Shown: positions 35,031 through 48,139 of the stretch, piece by piece
Layout: each line of letters starts with the position of its first letter
How positions within the stretch are numbered: the stretch's first letter is position 1
Assembly: GCF_051622035.1 (NCBI RefSeq)
Contig: NC_135355.1
Location: 25,957,986 to 26,021,985, forward strand
Source: Arctopsyche grandis
Taxonomy: Eukaryota; Arthropoda; Insecta; Trichoptera; Hydropsychidae
Direction: 5' to 3'
DNA length: 64,000 nt
Program-made: the position numbers and the translations under genes
The notes under the pieces: generated by a model
What the model saw: only the letters and a program-made list of their open reading frames with translations
The model's database searches: none
Told to the model about the DNA's origin: nothing

Positions 35031-35701
35031 ATTAAATTCAATGATAAAAATAGTAAATGAAAATAAGGAAAAAATACAATATTACTATTTAAGATATTTG
35101 AGATAAAATAAATGATATAAGAAAATATTTTATGTCCAAATACAATCTTATATTCAATTATCAACTCATCCCACTCATTCAATTATATAGTTATAATGAG
35201 TTACTGAATTTCCATTTAGACAATATACATATTTCATCAAAAACGATAAGTATGGAATTATATTTGCGGTTATTTAAAGTATTCAATCTTACCACCAAAA
35301 GATAGCATGTGGCCTGTGGGCTTGGTTGACTATCACGGCTCTAACTTGAAACGATATTTTAATTGATATAAATATATAATTTTCATTTTTAATCAAAATC
35401 ACCCCCTTATAATATAGAACTATGTAAAGTAACTAACTTATCTATCTTTTCTAAATCGTCATTTATTATTTTGAATTAAATATATATTTTGTTTAATCAA
35501 TGGAAATCATGTTATGACTTTTTATAATCAATTAACTTTCATTAAATACCCATAATAAACAATGAAACATTTAAAATCAGGCTGATATGTGAGGGTCCAA
35601 GGGACCTACCGTATCCGTTTGTCTTAGAAAATAGTAGCATCTAAAATGTATTCTAATAATATGACTGCTTTTCCTAAAAATTATTGTTTGTTTCCATGTC
35701 T

Positions 35702-35802
35702 TACAGTTTTTTCACTTCAAATTCAACCTTTTGCAAATGAAATTCAACCTTTTGTAAATGAAATTATATATGTAAGGTTGAATTTGAAGTGGAAAAACTG
35801 TA
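35702..35802. mobile_element. 97-bp mariner-like MITE with TA duplication
   Basis: TA + CAGTTTTTTCACTTCAAATT at 35702 and its complement (GAATTTGAAGTGGAAAAACTG, ending 35800) + TA. The inverted repeats extend 27 bp with one mismatch. The centre has two ATGAAATTCAACCTTTTG-like direct units. The structure is typical of a very short Tc1/mariner MITE. Confidence 0.8.
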
Positions 35803-35834
35803 TCTGAAAATTTAAAAAAAAATGTTTTCCTCCT

Positions 35835-36317
35835 ATAATTATTAGAGTTTCTGTATTCCCAGACTTTTTCAATTCCCGGGACATGGGACGGAACCTGTGA
35901 TTGTTCCCGGGAATCCCGGGACACATGTTAAAAATTTTTTTTTTTCAATTTAATCATATATATTTTATTAATAAAAAAATATTTATTTATTTACAAAATA
36001 TAAAAAGTAAACAATACATAATATATCTATTAACTGGAAAAAATGTAATTATAAAAGTAAACTTATTTAAAGTAGCTTCTTAAGAATACTAAAATATTTA
36101 AATGAGTATCCGAAAGCCTATTTCTAGATTTGGTACGAAAATTTCCAGCAATGAAAAAAACTCTTTCAGTTTCCGTTGAGAATATTTTACGATTCTTTGT
36201 GTATTTGATTTTTCTAAATCCAATTCCCGGGATTCGAGATAAGAATTCACGGGACACGGGACAACAAAAATTCCGTGAATTCCCGGGTCAACCCGGGTCA
36301 GAAACCCTAATACTTAT
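35835..36317. mobile_element. hAT-like element, TAGRGTTTCTG ends
   Basis: Element 35843-36309 begins TAGAGTTTCTGTATTCCC and ends CCCGGGTCAGAAACCCTA. Flanks are ATAATTAT and ATACTTAT (7 of 8 identical). Subterminal CCCGGGAAT and CGGGACA..GGGAC motifs recur at both ends. Same terminal family as 21936-23274, but the interior is unrelated in detail. No transposase frame. Confidence 0.7.
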
Positions 36318-36576
36318 TCAAAGTTTTCAACTTGGAACCAACTAATTTGGTGTAGTATCTCCCCGTTACCTTTACCTGGACTGTAAATGGTTTTTACATA
36401 GTAGGGTAGAGAACTTTTAAATGATTTTTTCCAACATCGCCCTTAATAAACATCCGTAAAAATACCTAATTACTATCTAAGTTTTCAAGACTCATGGATT
36501 ATAATCGTTAGACCAGTCATAATGTATCAATAAGACGATTCTCTGAAAACAACCTCCCACCAGTCAATTTAAATAG

Positions 36577-37110
36577 TCAATAACACACACAGTGGCACAA
36601 GCCAAATCCAAGCGGGACATCTGCCATCACATGAAAGGCCATGAAAGTGTTCTTGACCTAAAAAAAATCAAAAAATTCAGCCACCTCGCTGAAGTTTTGA
36701 AGGCGCCACTGCATCGGCCACACACTACACCGAAAATTGGCAATTGGACCATCACAAGACGAAGACACGCCTTCGGAGACCACGACAATGGTCAACAGTC
36801 ACACAAGAGACACCGCATGCATATTATACCGTTGCCAAACGACACTAGTCGCAGAGACGAGTCGGGTTTATTTATAAGCAAACGTTATAATCTCGCGTGC
36901 GAATTCATACAACTCGCAAATATCAAGTGTCGGTCAGGGGACTTGGACGTGAACGACCCGGTCCTCTGGTCTCCTGGGTCGTTTTTGACCCGGAACTACT
37001 TTCGCAATCGGATTCTAGACCACCCATACTTTCGCGTGTGTTTACACATAGCCCGAATTTCGTTTTTTAAGTGCCGGTTTTTGATACCGAATACAATAGT
37101 GCGGAACTAG
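36577..37110 (+). other. Open frame of about 177 codons, coding status unknown
   Basis: An open plus-strand frame without an ATG until HHMKG (about 36631). It reads RDICHHMKGHESVLDLKKIK, KFSHLAEVLKAPLHRP and CEFIQLANIKCRSGDLDVND. Composition is GC-richer than the flanks and residues are varied, so it may be an exon or an old gene fragment. There is no recognisable domain, clear acceptor or donor. Confidence 0.2.
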
Positions 37111-38908
37111 TGTCGGCTATGACTATGATTGGAATCATGTGGAACAGTGAAACTTGCTAACGTGGTCAAAGACAATTGAAAAAAATCTCACATACTCGGA
37201 TTTTACTGTTTGGAATTGAGGTAAAGTGATGTGTGACGGCTGTGCTAAAATTTACCTACCCACTTGTATGAATGTGTATTTTTTTCGTTTAGTAATGCAT
37301 GGTTCTCGGTGCAAGGTTGCAGATCTCAGTTCGGGTTTGTATTTACATAGTATATTGCACAACTAATAAAGCATAAATAATTAAATATCGCCGAGATGAG
37401 TCTGTCTATAAAGCAACCTCATTATGATCTTCGAAATTCAACATTCTTTTGAAACAGGTTGTGACGTATGTATGTATGTACATTGCTGCTGAAGGACACC
37501 AAAATAGACATTATACATATATAGATTAACTGTTTTAAGTTTAAAACGTATAAAGAACAAAAGCATTTTCTAATTAACTTTTTATTTGATTTTCATATGT
37601 TTTATATAAAAAACAGAAAACAATACGCCGCAGTTGAAAATTTATTGCGGTAAATGTTGAGTTTTTCACATGATAAATGTCAAATTTGTTATTCATGAAG
37701 TATTTTCTGGTAAAAATAGCATATCTTCTTCGTTATATTTCTTTTAACTCTAAAATGCATATCCTTTATGGTATAAATACACTCAAAGCTATGGCGCGAA
37801 ACGCGTAGGTGGACTCCAGCTGTGATAGGCGTGTCTTCATGTCATTATTATTTCCTAAAATCTTATTATTTTGACAAGTTTCTCTTTTGTTTCTTCAGAT
37901 ATTATTGATGACTGTCAATAAAACTAAACTAAAACAGTCCAGGGTTAGAGGTTTGTAAAGAGACGAGTCAGTGTAGAATTGACATAGTGTTTTTTTTTTT
38001 ATTTGCATGTGCAAAACTTTAAAAAATCACGTTCCGCGTACCTCTCTGTGTATTTTCACCTTAATGCATCGGTGAAACGAATCGTTTATTCAAAATCGTA
38101 TTTAAATTTAAAATTTGAATAATGTTGAATAGTTATCTTGTTCGATCAAAAAGCTTTCAAATTAGATATATCGTTGAAATAAGAATGTATCCGTTTACTG
38201 GTTTGTGATTCAATAATTGTAAAAAGTGAAAGTAACCAATATTCGAGGTCGTTCTTGTTAGATAAAATAGTGTAACTTACCTTCCCGTTTTTTTTATCGC
38301 TATTTTACAAGCGTTGTTATATAATTTGTAAATATTTTTGTACACACTGACCTTTGACGTAGTTTGATAAATAAATATTTATTATTTTACATTGAACTTG
38401 GTCATTCAAATACCATTTATAAGCACAATTAAAAAACAAAGAGTATTTCAACATGCAATATTGAATAATATACCAACCGACAATCAATTAACCATTCCAA
38501 AAAATTCGGAATAATTTAGTCTAATATGAAGTCTGATTAAGTTTTTCTGAAAAACACTGATTACGTTTTTCTCATACAAAATGTGTATTTGTAATATAAA
38601 TGATTTTTTGTTATTATTGTCATAATTATGATAAAAGATGTTTTTTGGATAAACTTTTGACGTCTTATTTAAAATAACAAGTTATATTTTTAAATTGTCA
38701 AATTAATTAATTAAAAACATTACGATATATTTATGTACATAAAACGACAGCGTGGTTGTATTTTTTAATTTAAAAAAGGTGATTGAAAATGCTTATATTT
38801 TAAAAATCGATGGATAAAAGAGTTGATATTTCATAATAACTTTTAATTAATATATTAATCTATAAATATTTCAGCGTATAAGAATATTCCCGATAAATTT
38901 ACTGTTCA
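37111..38908. other. Non-coding upstream region of the SK-like gene
   Basis: No exon or element that I can support. Short poly-T and ATGTATGT tracts only. Confidence 0.4.
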
Positions 38909-39311
38909 ATTATACATGGGTCTACCTCACGGGCCCGAATGTGAAACGCCCGAAAACGCAAATATCGGAAGGCAAAGATCGAAAATCGAAAGATAAAAAA
39001 GGGTGCATGGTAAATGGTACATACTCACTTAATTTGCGCGAGCAGGATACAACAGGAACAAGAGGAACAGGCTTTTCCTCCAGTATTAATGTGCGCGCGC
39101 AGAATTCGGGAGGAAAAGCCTGTTACTCTTGTTCCTGTTGTACCCTGCTCGCGCAAATTAAGTGAGTATGTACGTGAGTATGTACCGTTTATCATGCACC
39201 CTTTTTTTTGATCTTTCGACTTAAGATCTTTCGATTTTCGATCTTTGCCTTCCGGTATTTGCGTTTTCGGGTGTTTCACATTCGGGCCCGTCACGGAGAC
39301 CGATTATACAT
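38909..39311. mobile_element. 385-bp hairpin MITE with 9-bp TSD (Mutator-like)
   Basis: Element 38918-39302 is a near-perfect fold-back. The arms run from GGGTCTACCTCACGGGCCCG through ACGCAAATATCGGAAGGCAA, ACTCACTTAATTTGCGCGAG and AACAGGAACAAGAGGAACAG, and back. ATTATACAT flanks it at 38909-38917 and 39303-39311. Apparent open frames on both strands are only the hairpin read twice. Relatives are at 46.8 and 51.3 kb, with a fragment at 12.4 kb. Confidence 0.9.
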
Positions 39312-39829
39312 ACATAAGTATATGCATACTGTTTTTATCGTTGATAAAAGTATGTTAATAATGTACATATAAAAATGCGTGGAAGGTGTCGAGTTTATGG
39401 GCGTAAAATCATTTGTTTTGATAAAAAAAATGGATACTGTAAATATATGTGCTCGTTGATTATATTGAAATTTTCTATATTCATTCTGTGTATATAAAAG
39501 TGTTCCAATTTTATGAAAACCATATCTTATTATTATACTCTCAAATGTATTTTAAATAATATGCACCTAAAATAATACCACAAATATTGCTCTAAAATCG
39601 TATATTTAGCCTGCGTGTGTATATTTAAATATTATATGTACATGTACCTACACATACATATATAGATGTTGAGTCAGAATAGATCTTATCGAGTAATCAT
39701 TGAGCATTTATAATATTATATATTATTATCAAATCTGGCAGAATATTTAGAATTCTTGATTGTCTTGGTATATTTTCGGTCTGAAATATTGTAATTATAA
39801 AACTGCATATTTGTCAATAGATCTTCGTA

Positions 39830-40056
39830 GACACCAACCAAAATGGCCGTCATGCTTACGACAGAAATGGCAAGTGCTTCTTCCAGTTCAGTCTCTAGCA
39901 GCTCTTCGTCCAATTTCGAATCGAAGCTCACCAGACTTAACAAAAGATTCAGAAGTACCATCAGGAAGCGATGGAGTTTCAGGAGAACCGAAGATCCAGC
40001 CAAGCGACAAAGATCTCACTCGGATATTGGAGTGTATGGATTTGAATTCAATGATG
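39830..40056 (+). CDS. Candidate SK channel gene, N-terminal coding exon A
   Basis: The coding part starts at ATG 39843 in a good context (CCAAAATGGCC), preceded by a possible acceptor (CTTCGTAG/ACACC), so 39830-39842 would be 5' UTR. It encodes a serine run (SASSSSVSSSSSS), a basic stretch (RFRSTIRKRWSFRR) and RSHSDIGVYGFEF, ending AATGATG/GTAAGT in phase 1. The next exon at 42086 fits this phase exactly. It is probably a cytosolic N-terminus: no hydrophobic segment is seen. Assignment to an SK channel depends on the exon at 55975. The basic stretch with RSHS could be a phosphorylation or lipid-binding segment. Confidence 0.6.
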
Positions 40057-42085
40057 GTAAGTGATAGTTATGCATAACCGAATTTAATGATAGTAATTGA
40101 GATGAAAAACAAAATAAATTCCACCAACACATATTCACTATTCGCTGCAATCACTGTGTGCAATTTGTTTCTTCAATTCCTCGTTCGTTTTTCGTTTTGT
40201 CGTCGGAATGGTTTATGAATAAAACATAATGGCGCATACTGATTTCAAAAGCGTATGTATTTATGAATTAGTATTCTTCAGTTTGAAACTTTAAGTCAGT
40301 GTTAAGTCATCAATCGAGAAAAATAGACACTCTGTTTAGTCTCCATTAAACAGCACATTTTCACTTAAATTGTGAGCATATGTGTACTATGTATTGTTGA
40401 AACTGAGCCGACTAAGTATGAACCATTTGTAAAGAAAATATTTCTGACACATCTATTAATCCACTAATAGAGCGTTTAGTCTATTTTTTGCCGTCGATTC
40501 CGAAATTGGCGTTTTATTTCCCTAAAAATAAACACGACAAGGTGAAAGCCATCTCGGAATTAGAACACATACCTGGCATATTTTCAAATAAATCACATCG
40601 ATGAGAACGCTATAACTGGGCGTGGTTTTTTTCTAATTTTGGACCCTCATTTTTTCCACATCATTCACCTATTTGGGTTAATGCTCCCCGAATGTTGACG
40701 AAACGCTCGTTCATAACCCAACCCAGCTCGATAATACGTATTATAACTAAAGCGTGTTCTTCGCTACAAAATCATATTATCATTTCATCGCGATAATAGT
40801 TTTGTTAACATTTTCCAGAGCTCCGATACGCATAAATATGCAACTCGGTCTCCTTTGGAAAGATTCCATTATTCAATATACATATCTCACAGTTTTGCGT
40901 ATTTCTTCTGAAAAATATTTTCAACGTGATTCTAATTTGAGTCTTATAATAAATCTTGTACGTTATGTCTCGTTTGCAGCTGTTGTCTCTTCCATTTGTT
41001 GTTGTTGTTCTATTCACCGATTTACAAACCCCCAGAGTATGAAACAACTTATGTATGCTTGGAAATTGCGGAAGCGGGTAGTTATTATTCCACATTTTCT
41101 AGTGCTTTATCCGGGATACAACTTGCTTGTAAACGCTTCTATCTCTTTCAACTGTCCTTCGAGTGGTCTATTTTGTTTTGCTAAATACGAAATCTATTTT
41201 AAAACACATAACCCATTTTTATCTACAATATGGGTCAACGAAAAGCTCATATTTTACAAACCGACACTTGCTTTATTATTTCAAACAAATTAAATGTAAA
41301 TATTTCGTTTTAATACATACATACATATGTACTTCGGTGGTGTCGATTTATACATTCCAATAAAAACGTTTTTTATTATACATATATGTAACTGTAATTT
41401 CAGCCATATTTTATTATTGTTATCTTTAGCAAGAAATAAAATGTAAAATGTGTAAACATTTTGTTGATTTACACACAAAAGAACTACTATGAAAAATTTC
41501 AAACAATATTCGATTTCATTTTTTCAACAGTAAAACAAATGATTTTTTTTTTCATAATAATAATCTCGCTTCTATTTTTTTTTAAATACCTCTTCTTATT
41601 CCGAATAAGAATTAATTTGATTACCAGATTTTTAATAAAAATGTAAACAAGCAACTGTCAATTTAGCCCGAAACATCAAATACTGCTGTCAGCTAAGTAC
41701 ATATATAGCTAAGTGCCTAGCAACATTGATTATGAAATTTTATAATCGTGATCAACATCTAAGAGTCGAGAAATGCTCAAAAGCTAAATTTCGTGGAAAG
41801 CAAGTATTATACACATGTATGTATGTAGGTATGTACATTACATTCAAAATTAAACATTTTCCACTGAAAGTTTTCAAATCACATGTTGAATCGTTTATAT
41901 TTGAAATGTGTCAATTTCGTATGAGCTGATCGAATTGCAAACAACAACTAAAATGAAATGAAACGAATTGCGTTTTGTGAGAAAATTCAAATACATTCTA
42001 AATATAGACAAAATTTTTGGTGTCACTATTGTTTTTTTTTTATATAAATTGAAATATTTATTCATATATCCTTTTTTTTTTGCAG
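40057..42085 (+). other. Intron 1 of the SK-like gene
   Basis: Bounded by GTAAGT at 40057 and a T10 tract with TGCAG at 42085. No nested gene or element is recognised. A 179-codon frame at 40754 is hydrophobic noise starting at a non-ATG codon. Confidence 0.5.
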
Positions 42086-42251
42086 AATTACAAAATATAA
42101 ATCCCAGACAAATCAAATCCAGAACCCCACCACCGTCATGTTCCGGATGCTCCACTGCAGGTCCTTACAAAATCTACCAAAAGCACTACGGAGTGACGGA
42201 ACTGCTGGCGAAACAAAGCCTCCAACTCGCTGGACCCTTTCCTTATATAAA
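42086..42251 (+). CDS. Candidate SK channel gene, coding exon B
   Basis: The acceptor CTTTTTTTTTTTGCAG is excellent and the donor is AA/GTGAGT. The 166-nt exon reads (G)AA TTA CAA..., giving ELQNINPRQIKSRTPPPSCS and GPYKIYQKHYGVTELLAKQ, then LAGPFPYIK, leaving two bases. Both junction phases agree with exons A and C, the strongest evidence that these are real. The sequence is proline- and cysteine-containing and cytosolic in character; I know no domain for it. Confidence 0.65.
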
Positions 42252-42887
42252 GTGAGTTAAAATAAACACATTTGTCTACCAGCTGATGTTAATTTCAAAC
42301 CGTAAATAATTGCACGTCCATTTAAAATGAATTGTCCTCTAACTCAGTCGGTTCTTCGAAATAGACATCTCGCGTGACCTGTGCAGCGCGTGGGCTCGAC
42401 CAGCATGTATTAACGCTAATCTTCGAGTACATTCAAAATCAACAGTTCCTTTTGCACGTACGCAAATTTAATTATGGCGACATTGACGTCACAAGTCGTG
42501 TTTGGATTCCCGCCACTAATTCGAAAAATAAACAATAATATTTACACATTCAAACGTAGACAATTCAAGAGCAGTTTATGCGTCGTAATAGGCGCGGCAG
42601 AGATATCGGATCTAATGAAAATATTTAAAATTTCATTCCGAATACCTTTCCATTAACTTTTTTGACACTCACACACTAGGAAAAATGATTATGCGTTATA
42701 AGAATAAATATTATTAAAAAAATATATTATTTCATGACACTTTGACATTTGAAGTTTTATTATAGCGGACAATTCCACTTTTTTCTACACTACAATATTC
42801 TTGAGCACACATTTTAAGTTTTTCAAAAAATTCCACACAAGAAATACTTAATGTCACCAACTACCATTGGAGAACTCTAATCAATTT

Positions 42888-43325
42888 CATCATCATCTAC
42901 ATCCACTTCTGGCATTCTGGATGAAGGCGTCTCCAACACGCTTCCATTCGTCTCTGTTTTGAACAGCTGATCCCACACATTTTTTTCTAATTTCACCCAC
43001 TCACCTCATTTGTGGCCTTCCTTGCACCCTTTTACACTATCGCGGGTACCATTCGAGCACTTATTTCTTTTATCTTTCATAAGTTCTTCATTTCCATTTC
43101 AATCTGTCCACTTTATCAACTACCCATTTTATATTTCGAACCCACATACATATGTATATGTTTCATTTCGTTTATTTCCTCGTAATACAGAGTATACAAC
43201 AGATTTCTATGTCTTCTTATTATGCCGAACATTAATATATTCGTTCCATACGTCTTTGAGAGCACTGGACTTTGCACTCAATGCCCAAATTTCGCGTTCA
43301 TACGTTATCACGTTGTAAAACAACG
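42888..43325 (-). mobile_element. RTE LINE 3' fragment (old copy, intronic)
   Basis: The complement of the last 430 bp of the RTE element, starting CATCATCATC and containing GGCGTCTCCAACACGCTTCC, ATTCGTCTCTGTTTTG and GCGGGTACCATTCGAGCACT, and further in CTGGACTTTGCACTCAATGC. Heavily diverged. It lies in the large second intron of the SK-like gene. Confidence 0.8.
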
Positions 43326-45059
43326 TGGAATTTTTGATTTAAAAACTCATTCTAGATAAAATGAATATATATTCTTATATGTATGTAAATTAAATCAATA
43401 AACAGAAGTTCTATGGAATCTGAGAAAACTAAAAGGGGCTAAATACCATACATTTTTTTATATATTGGTATTTTGGATCATAAAATGGCATTCATTCGTT
43501 TAAATGCACTCCTATCCTAGTTTCATGCGTCTCTTAATCAATTTAAAAAATATATTTATACATATAAATATATGTACTAATCTGACACGCATTATGAATT
43601 CATTCGTTTCTCGTATAAAATTTATCTCGAAATGGTATTATTAAACGAAAATCATGTAAACATTTACTGTTTGTATATATGTATGTACATGCAATTTAAT
43701 ATTAAAATATAATTCGATAAACAAACGTACGGCATTTTCTCACTGTAATATATAATATTATTGTACGTAGTAGTGGTTATGCTCCGAAAATAATAGCTTT
43801 TCCGGAGCATCATTATTCAGATTACCTTGGGTACGGTTTCCAGGGTGACACGTTTCTATAGCAATGGAATCATACTCTGAGGAATTGTGTTGAGCCAGTG
43901 CGGAAGACTCATTGTTTGATATCATAATGTCAAACCTTTCGAATCCCACTTGGACTGATCCATTTTTAGTAACAAAGGAATGTTACCAAGAAACGACCAA
44001 TTATAAACGACCAAGAAATTACGCAATTATGTATGTAATATCAACGTACTAGTATACTAAGGTATACTAATGAAAAACTAATCAAAATGGGATTAGACAA
44101 ATTGGGGGAATTGTTTTTTTTTTTTAATATTGACACTGTGGACTGTGAACAATATTATTGTGGACTGTGTATTGATTGATTGTAAATACATAATTAATTT
44201 GTCTAATTTTCTAACATACTAATAAGCCTCTCGCTTATTAGTGGTAGAATTTTCGAATGCTGTGATTTTTAGGTAATATCAAGGTATTTACTGTCAAATT
44301 TCATTTGCCGGTAAGCGGTAAACAATTTTTCCCACTACCGATGTACCGATATTTACCGGTATATGAATACAATCTTGGATTATATAATTCTATGTGGTTA
44401 CTTTTCCTGTGGTTACGTTAACCTAAATTGAATCATAAGTAATTTAGCATAAATTTCAGAAGACTAATGTCTTATAAATGTGTACGTAAAGTCTGTTCGT
44501 AATAATTAATTATTTTTATCCATTTATTTTTAAGTTTTATCGAATCATATATATATATATATTATATTTAAAGCTTGTACCATTTGTAAGTTTGGATCAT
44601 AATTGAAACAATCGTCTGATCGCATTAATCACAATTTGGTTGGTCCGTGTTGTTAGTCTTAACCTTAAGCAAATATCAGCGTAGCCACTTTTGCGAGTAC
44701 ATCATTTTGGACGTTTAATACTGAAAATTAACAAATTCCAAACTATTTATCCACAATACGTCATTTTTTTCGATTTTTAATGCAATAATTTGCCTGTATA
44801 TGTACTACATAGATTTGCTATAAAATAAATTTTAGTATTTATCGATAATTATCGATGCTCAAATTTTGTCTATTTACTGGTAAATCGGTATTGCAATCCC
44901 CAGTAATAAAAAAATAATCGTATTAGATCAAAAAAATAAAAAAAAAGTTAAAAAAAGGTAATTAAAAAAAGTATTAAAAAAGTAATCGTGTTAATAAAGA
45001 TTAATTAGAAAAAAAATGCAATTACTTTAAATCGCATCTTTAATGGTAAGAATATAATC
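43326..45059. other. Intronic non-coding DNA with weak hAT-like edges
   Basis: No exon recognised. ACCGGTA/TACCGAT motifs cluster at 44305-44365 and 44870-44905, the latter ending in TATTGCAATCCCCAGTAAT (hAT-like CAGGGG... in reverse). This may be a decayed hAT element, but no target duplication was found. Confidence 0.3.
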
Positions 45060-45390
45060 AAAAGTACGGTACGGCTAGCCTAAGTAGACCAGCTGTGATT
45101 AAGTGTCTTAATGTAATTGCTAATTCGTACGATTTTATTATTTAGACAACTTTCTAATATATGTACATACGTATGTCTTCAAATATGGAAACAAGCCGAT
45201 CACTGTCTGGTCTAACCTATGTCAACACAGAGATAAAATATCACAAAAAACAAGCCTGAGAGTGAGTTTTTCCAAGGATCCTGATGGATCCTGGTGCAAG
45301 TGTTTTGCATGTATGTATGTACATAAAAAAACAATCTAAAAAAAACACGGACCGCGGACTAATAAGTGTGTCTGCACCTTAATAATCGTC
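45060..45390 (+). repeat. Interspersed repeat W, copy 1
   Basis: Shares ordered blocks with 63380-63950: AAAAGT.CGGTACGG, AATTCGTACGATTTTATTAT, TTCAAATAT, GTCTAACCTATGTCA, GTGAGTTTT.CCAA and GTGTGTCTGCACCTTA. About 320 bp, no coding potential, family unidentified. Confidence 0.5.
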
Positions 45391-46667
45391 CAGCTCAATA
45401 AAAAGAGATTTGTTTTGCATCTTAAAAAAAGTTCACCTGCGCAGTTGATATTTCTTCGGGAATTAAACTCGAGAAATATGTATGTAAATCTAAAAAAGAA
45501 AGCACATAAATTTCTATCTTGTAAAATTTGTAGTTATAATATAGGCTGTAAATGCTCATAAATTCTGATTTTTTTTATTAAAATAAACCGATATCCAAGA
45601 TATATGTACATATGTATAAATCAATAAAATCTAAAATACAAATGATTCAACGGTCCAATTGAAAAAAATGACAGTTTTTTAATACCAGTTACATTTTTGT
45701 TTCCTAATCATATCGTTTACACGAGCAAGCTGCAGGCGGAAAAAAATAATGTTTCGTCCATTAGCGATGATGATTTTATGCAACGAGTGATAAATTTAAA
45801 TGTACAATATCATACCATACAAATGTTTTGTGCATGTATGTACATATGTCCGTTTATTACGTTATCTAAATACGAAGTACATATCTGTGTAACTTTATCT
45901 ATGTACCTATACATTCATATATACATATGTAAGTAGTATTGTGATCGTGAGAAAATTCGACTTGGATATTTTTACTGATTTGCGTAATAGTATCGATCGC
46001 TGATCGTGTTTTCATGGTTTTTAATAAAATCTTTCGAACTGAACTCGGCATCAGTTATTTAGATATGTATGTGTACGTGAAAGATATAATTCGTCAATTT
46101 CATAAACAAAACAAAACAACATACTCACAGCACGAGGTACGTAAATTTTTACGTTAAATATTTCTGTATAAACTATAGTGTGTTTATAGCTCGGAGGCGG
46201 TTGCATTTTATGTAGTTGTATTGCAATAATGGTAGGTACTAATTTATCATTTGAATATAAGTACATATGTATTATGATGTGAATGTACATATTTCGTCTA
46301 TTATAATAGCTAGGTTAATTATTGTATCATAATACATCGTAATATAATCCCGTGTAAGTACGTATGATAGTATTATATGTAATCATAATTTCTTCCATTA
46401 AAATCATCAATACATTTAGATGATTATACGTACATATGTGTACTATATATACACCACAGTAACAAATCATCAAACTGTATGTATATGTATGTGTACATAG
46501 AGTTTATAAGAAGTATTTTGGATTATCATAGACTATTATTTTTAATCAAAAAAGTCAAAATTTTATAGAAAGTATTTGTAGAAAGTGTCTTTATTATATA
46601 AATTCAAACGGGATTATTATACAATTAAAATTACTTTTGATATTTGCCGGCCCTCTAAGGTACTATA

Positions 46668-47220
46668 CTATACTATCCAGTAGTTCATGGTTACAGCCCA
46701 GTAGCGAGTAGCTCACGTAAACGTCAGTTTCTATTCATACTATACAGCAACGCACGCTTTGGCACGTTCAGACAAGTTTTAGCCGAGTGCAAGGCAAAAT
46801 CGGTTTACAGGTCTACCTCACGGCACCGAAAGTCAAAAGATCGAAAAAGCAAATATCGAAAATCGAATGTTCTTAAGTCGAAAGATCAAAAAAAAGGGGG
46901 CATGGTAAACGGTACTACATATATACGTATATATAATATTCATACATATGTATATCAGTGGCATGCGGTGAAATTATCTCGCATATACGGGAAGAAAAGC
47001 CTGTTTCTCTTGTTCGTGTTGTATCCTGCTCGCGCAAATTAAGTGAGGATGTACGACGGGGGAGAGAGAGTTTTACCGCACGCTACTATATATGTATATA
47101 CTAACCGTTTTTCATATGTATGCATGGTAAACGAACATTTTCGATTTTTTAACATTCGGTGCGGTGACGGTCACCCTCGGTTTACATATATTACTTACAT
47201 ATTACAGAATCCCTGGGAAA
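46668..47220. repeat. Interspersed repeat R1, copy 2, split by a hairpin MITE
   Basis: The left part (46668-46809: TTCTATTCATACTATACAGC, AGTGCAAGGCAAAATCGGTT) matches R1 at 176 and 51117. After the MITE, R1-like TTTACATATATTACTTACAT continues. The insertion is therefore inside R1. Confidence 0.55.
46801..47186. mobile_element. Hairpin MITE with 9-bp TSD, copy within R1
   Basis: Element 46810-47177 starts GGTCTACCTCACGGCACCGA and ends CGGTGCGGTGACGGTCACCCT. CGGTTTACA flanks it on both sides (46801-46809, 47178-47186). The core shares TAAGTCGAAAGATCAAAAAA, GCATGGTAAACGGTA and GTATCCTGCTCGCGCAAATT with the elements at 38.9 and 51.3 kb. The middle is partly replaced by TATA/ATAC simple sequence, so the hairpin is less perfect. 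Confidence 0.75.
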
Positions 47221-48139
47221 GGCCCGTTTATAAATATTGTAATCATTTTTTTTATTTTCATATATTTGCATCCATAATTTTTCAATCTACAATAACGTTT
47301 TTAATGATTCAAGTATTTAGAAACATTCTTTTGAAAAAATTCTCCTGGTTTTGTCACATATAAAAATATGTTAAATGGTCACATGACGTCCTGGTGACAC
47401 TATCAATATTTGTACATATGTACATACATATTTGTAATACTAACTATATTATAGGTAGTTAGGTACCCAAAATGGAAAATTTCAAATAGGATTTCCTATT
47501 ATGCAAATGCTGCACAGAAAAGTTTTCGTTGATTTCGTCAACGCTTCTTTGTAAATGAAAATTATTCGATCATTTTTATTTCGATGGCGTCACACGAGTC
47601 ATTAGGTGATTTATGTATTTTTTTAAAAATTTTTAGGTAATCATTAAAATTACCATCAAAATACAATCTATGTAATCAAAAACTTCATCGAATGGGTCAT
47701 TAAAATGCGATTAATTCTTTCAGCGCGACGGTTCGATTAAAAACAAGGAAAAAATGTTACAAATTTTAAATTGTACACACTCGCGGAAGTTTGGCAAGAT
47801 TATTGAATAAAATTCGTGCACGGCAATCACAAACGCATTATACTTTTGTACTTCTGGAACCCTCGGAGCTGCGAATCGATATGTTCGCGCAGAAATGCCG
47901 CGCAGGGCTCACAGCTTGCTATTGAAAACGCACACCAATAGCACCCTTATACGCACATGTAATAAAGTCTAAAATTGGCTGCGATTGCGAGCTTCGCCCG
48001 GCGTCATAACTGTACGCTGAAACCGCCTCTATACAAATAGACAATAAGGATCGGTTTCGATTGCACTTGTAACGAAACTTGGAAGCATCCGTACAAAATA
48101 GCGCACCGAGCCGGTCACCGTAATTCATCTCGCGCGAAC
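47221..48139. other. Intronic DNA grading into a CpG-rich upstream region
   Basis: No exon to about 47800. From 47800 CpG content rises (TCGATATGTTCGCGCAGAAA, CGCATATAC-free), leading into the promoter-like block at 48140. Confidence 0.4.

Noticed and set aside
39014-39294. Overlapping open frames on both strands (65-89 codons, with repeated LNLREQ/TGTR motifs)
   Set aside because: They are the two arms of the hairpin MITE read in different frames. The symmetry explains the frames on both strands.
40754-41293. 179-codon plus-strand frame
   Set aside because: Starts at a non-ATG codon, hydrophobic/AT-driven composition, no domain, and it lies in a well-supported intron.
43758-43949. Minus-strand 63-codon frame with mixed composition
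   Set aside because: No acceptor/donor pair, no family match, and it lies inside the large intron of a plus-strand gene.
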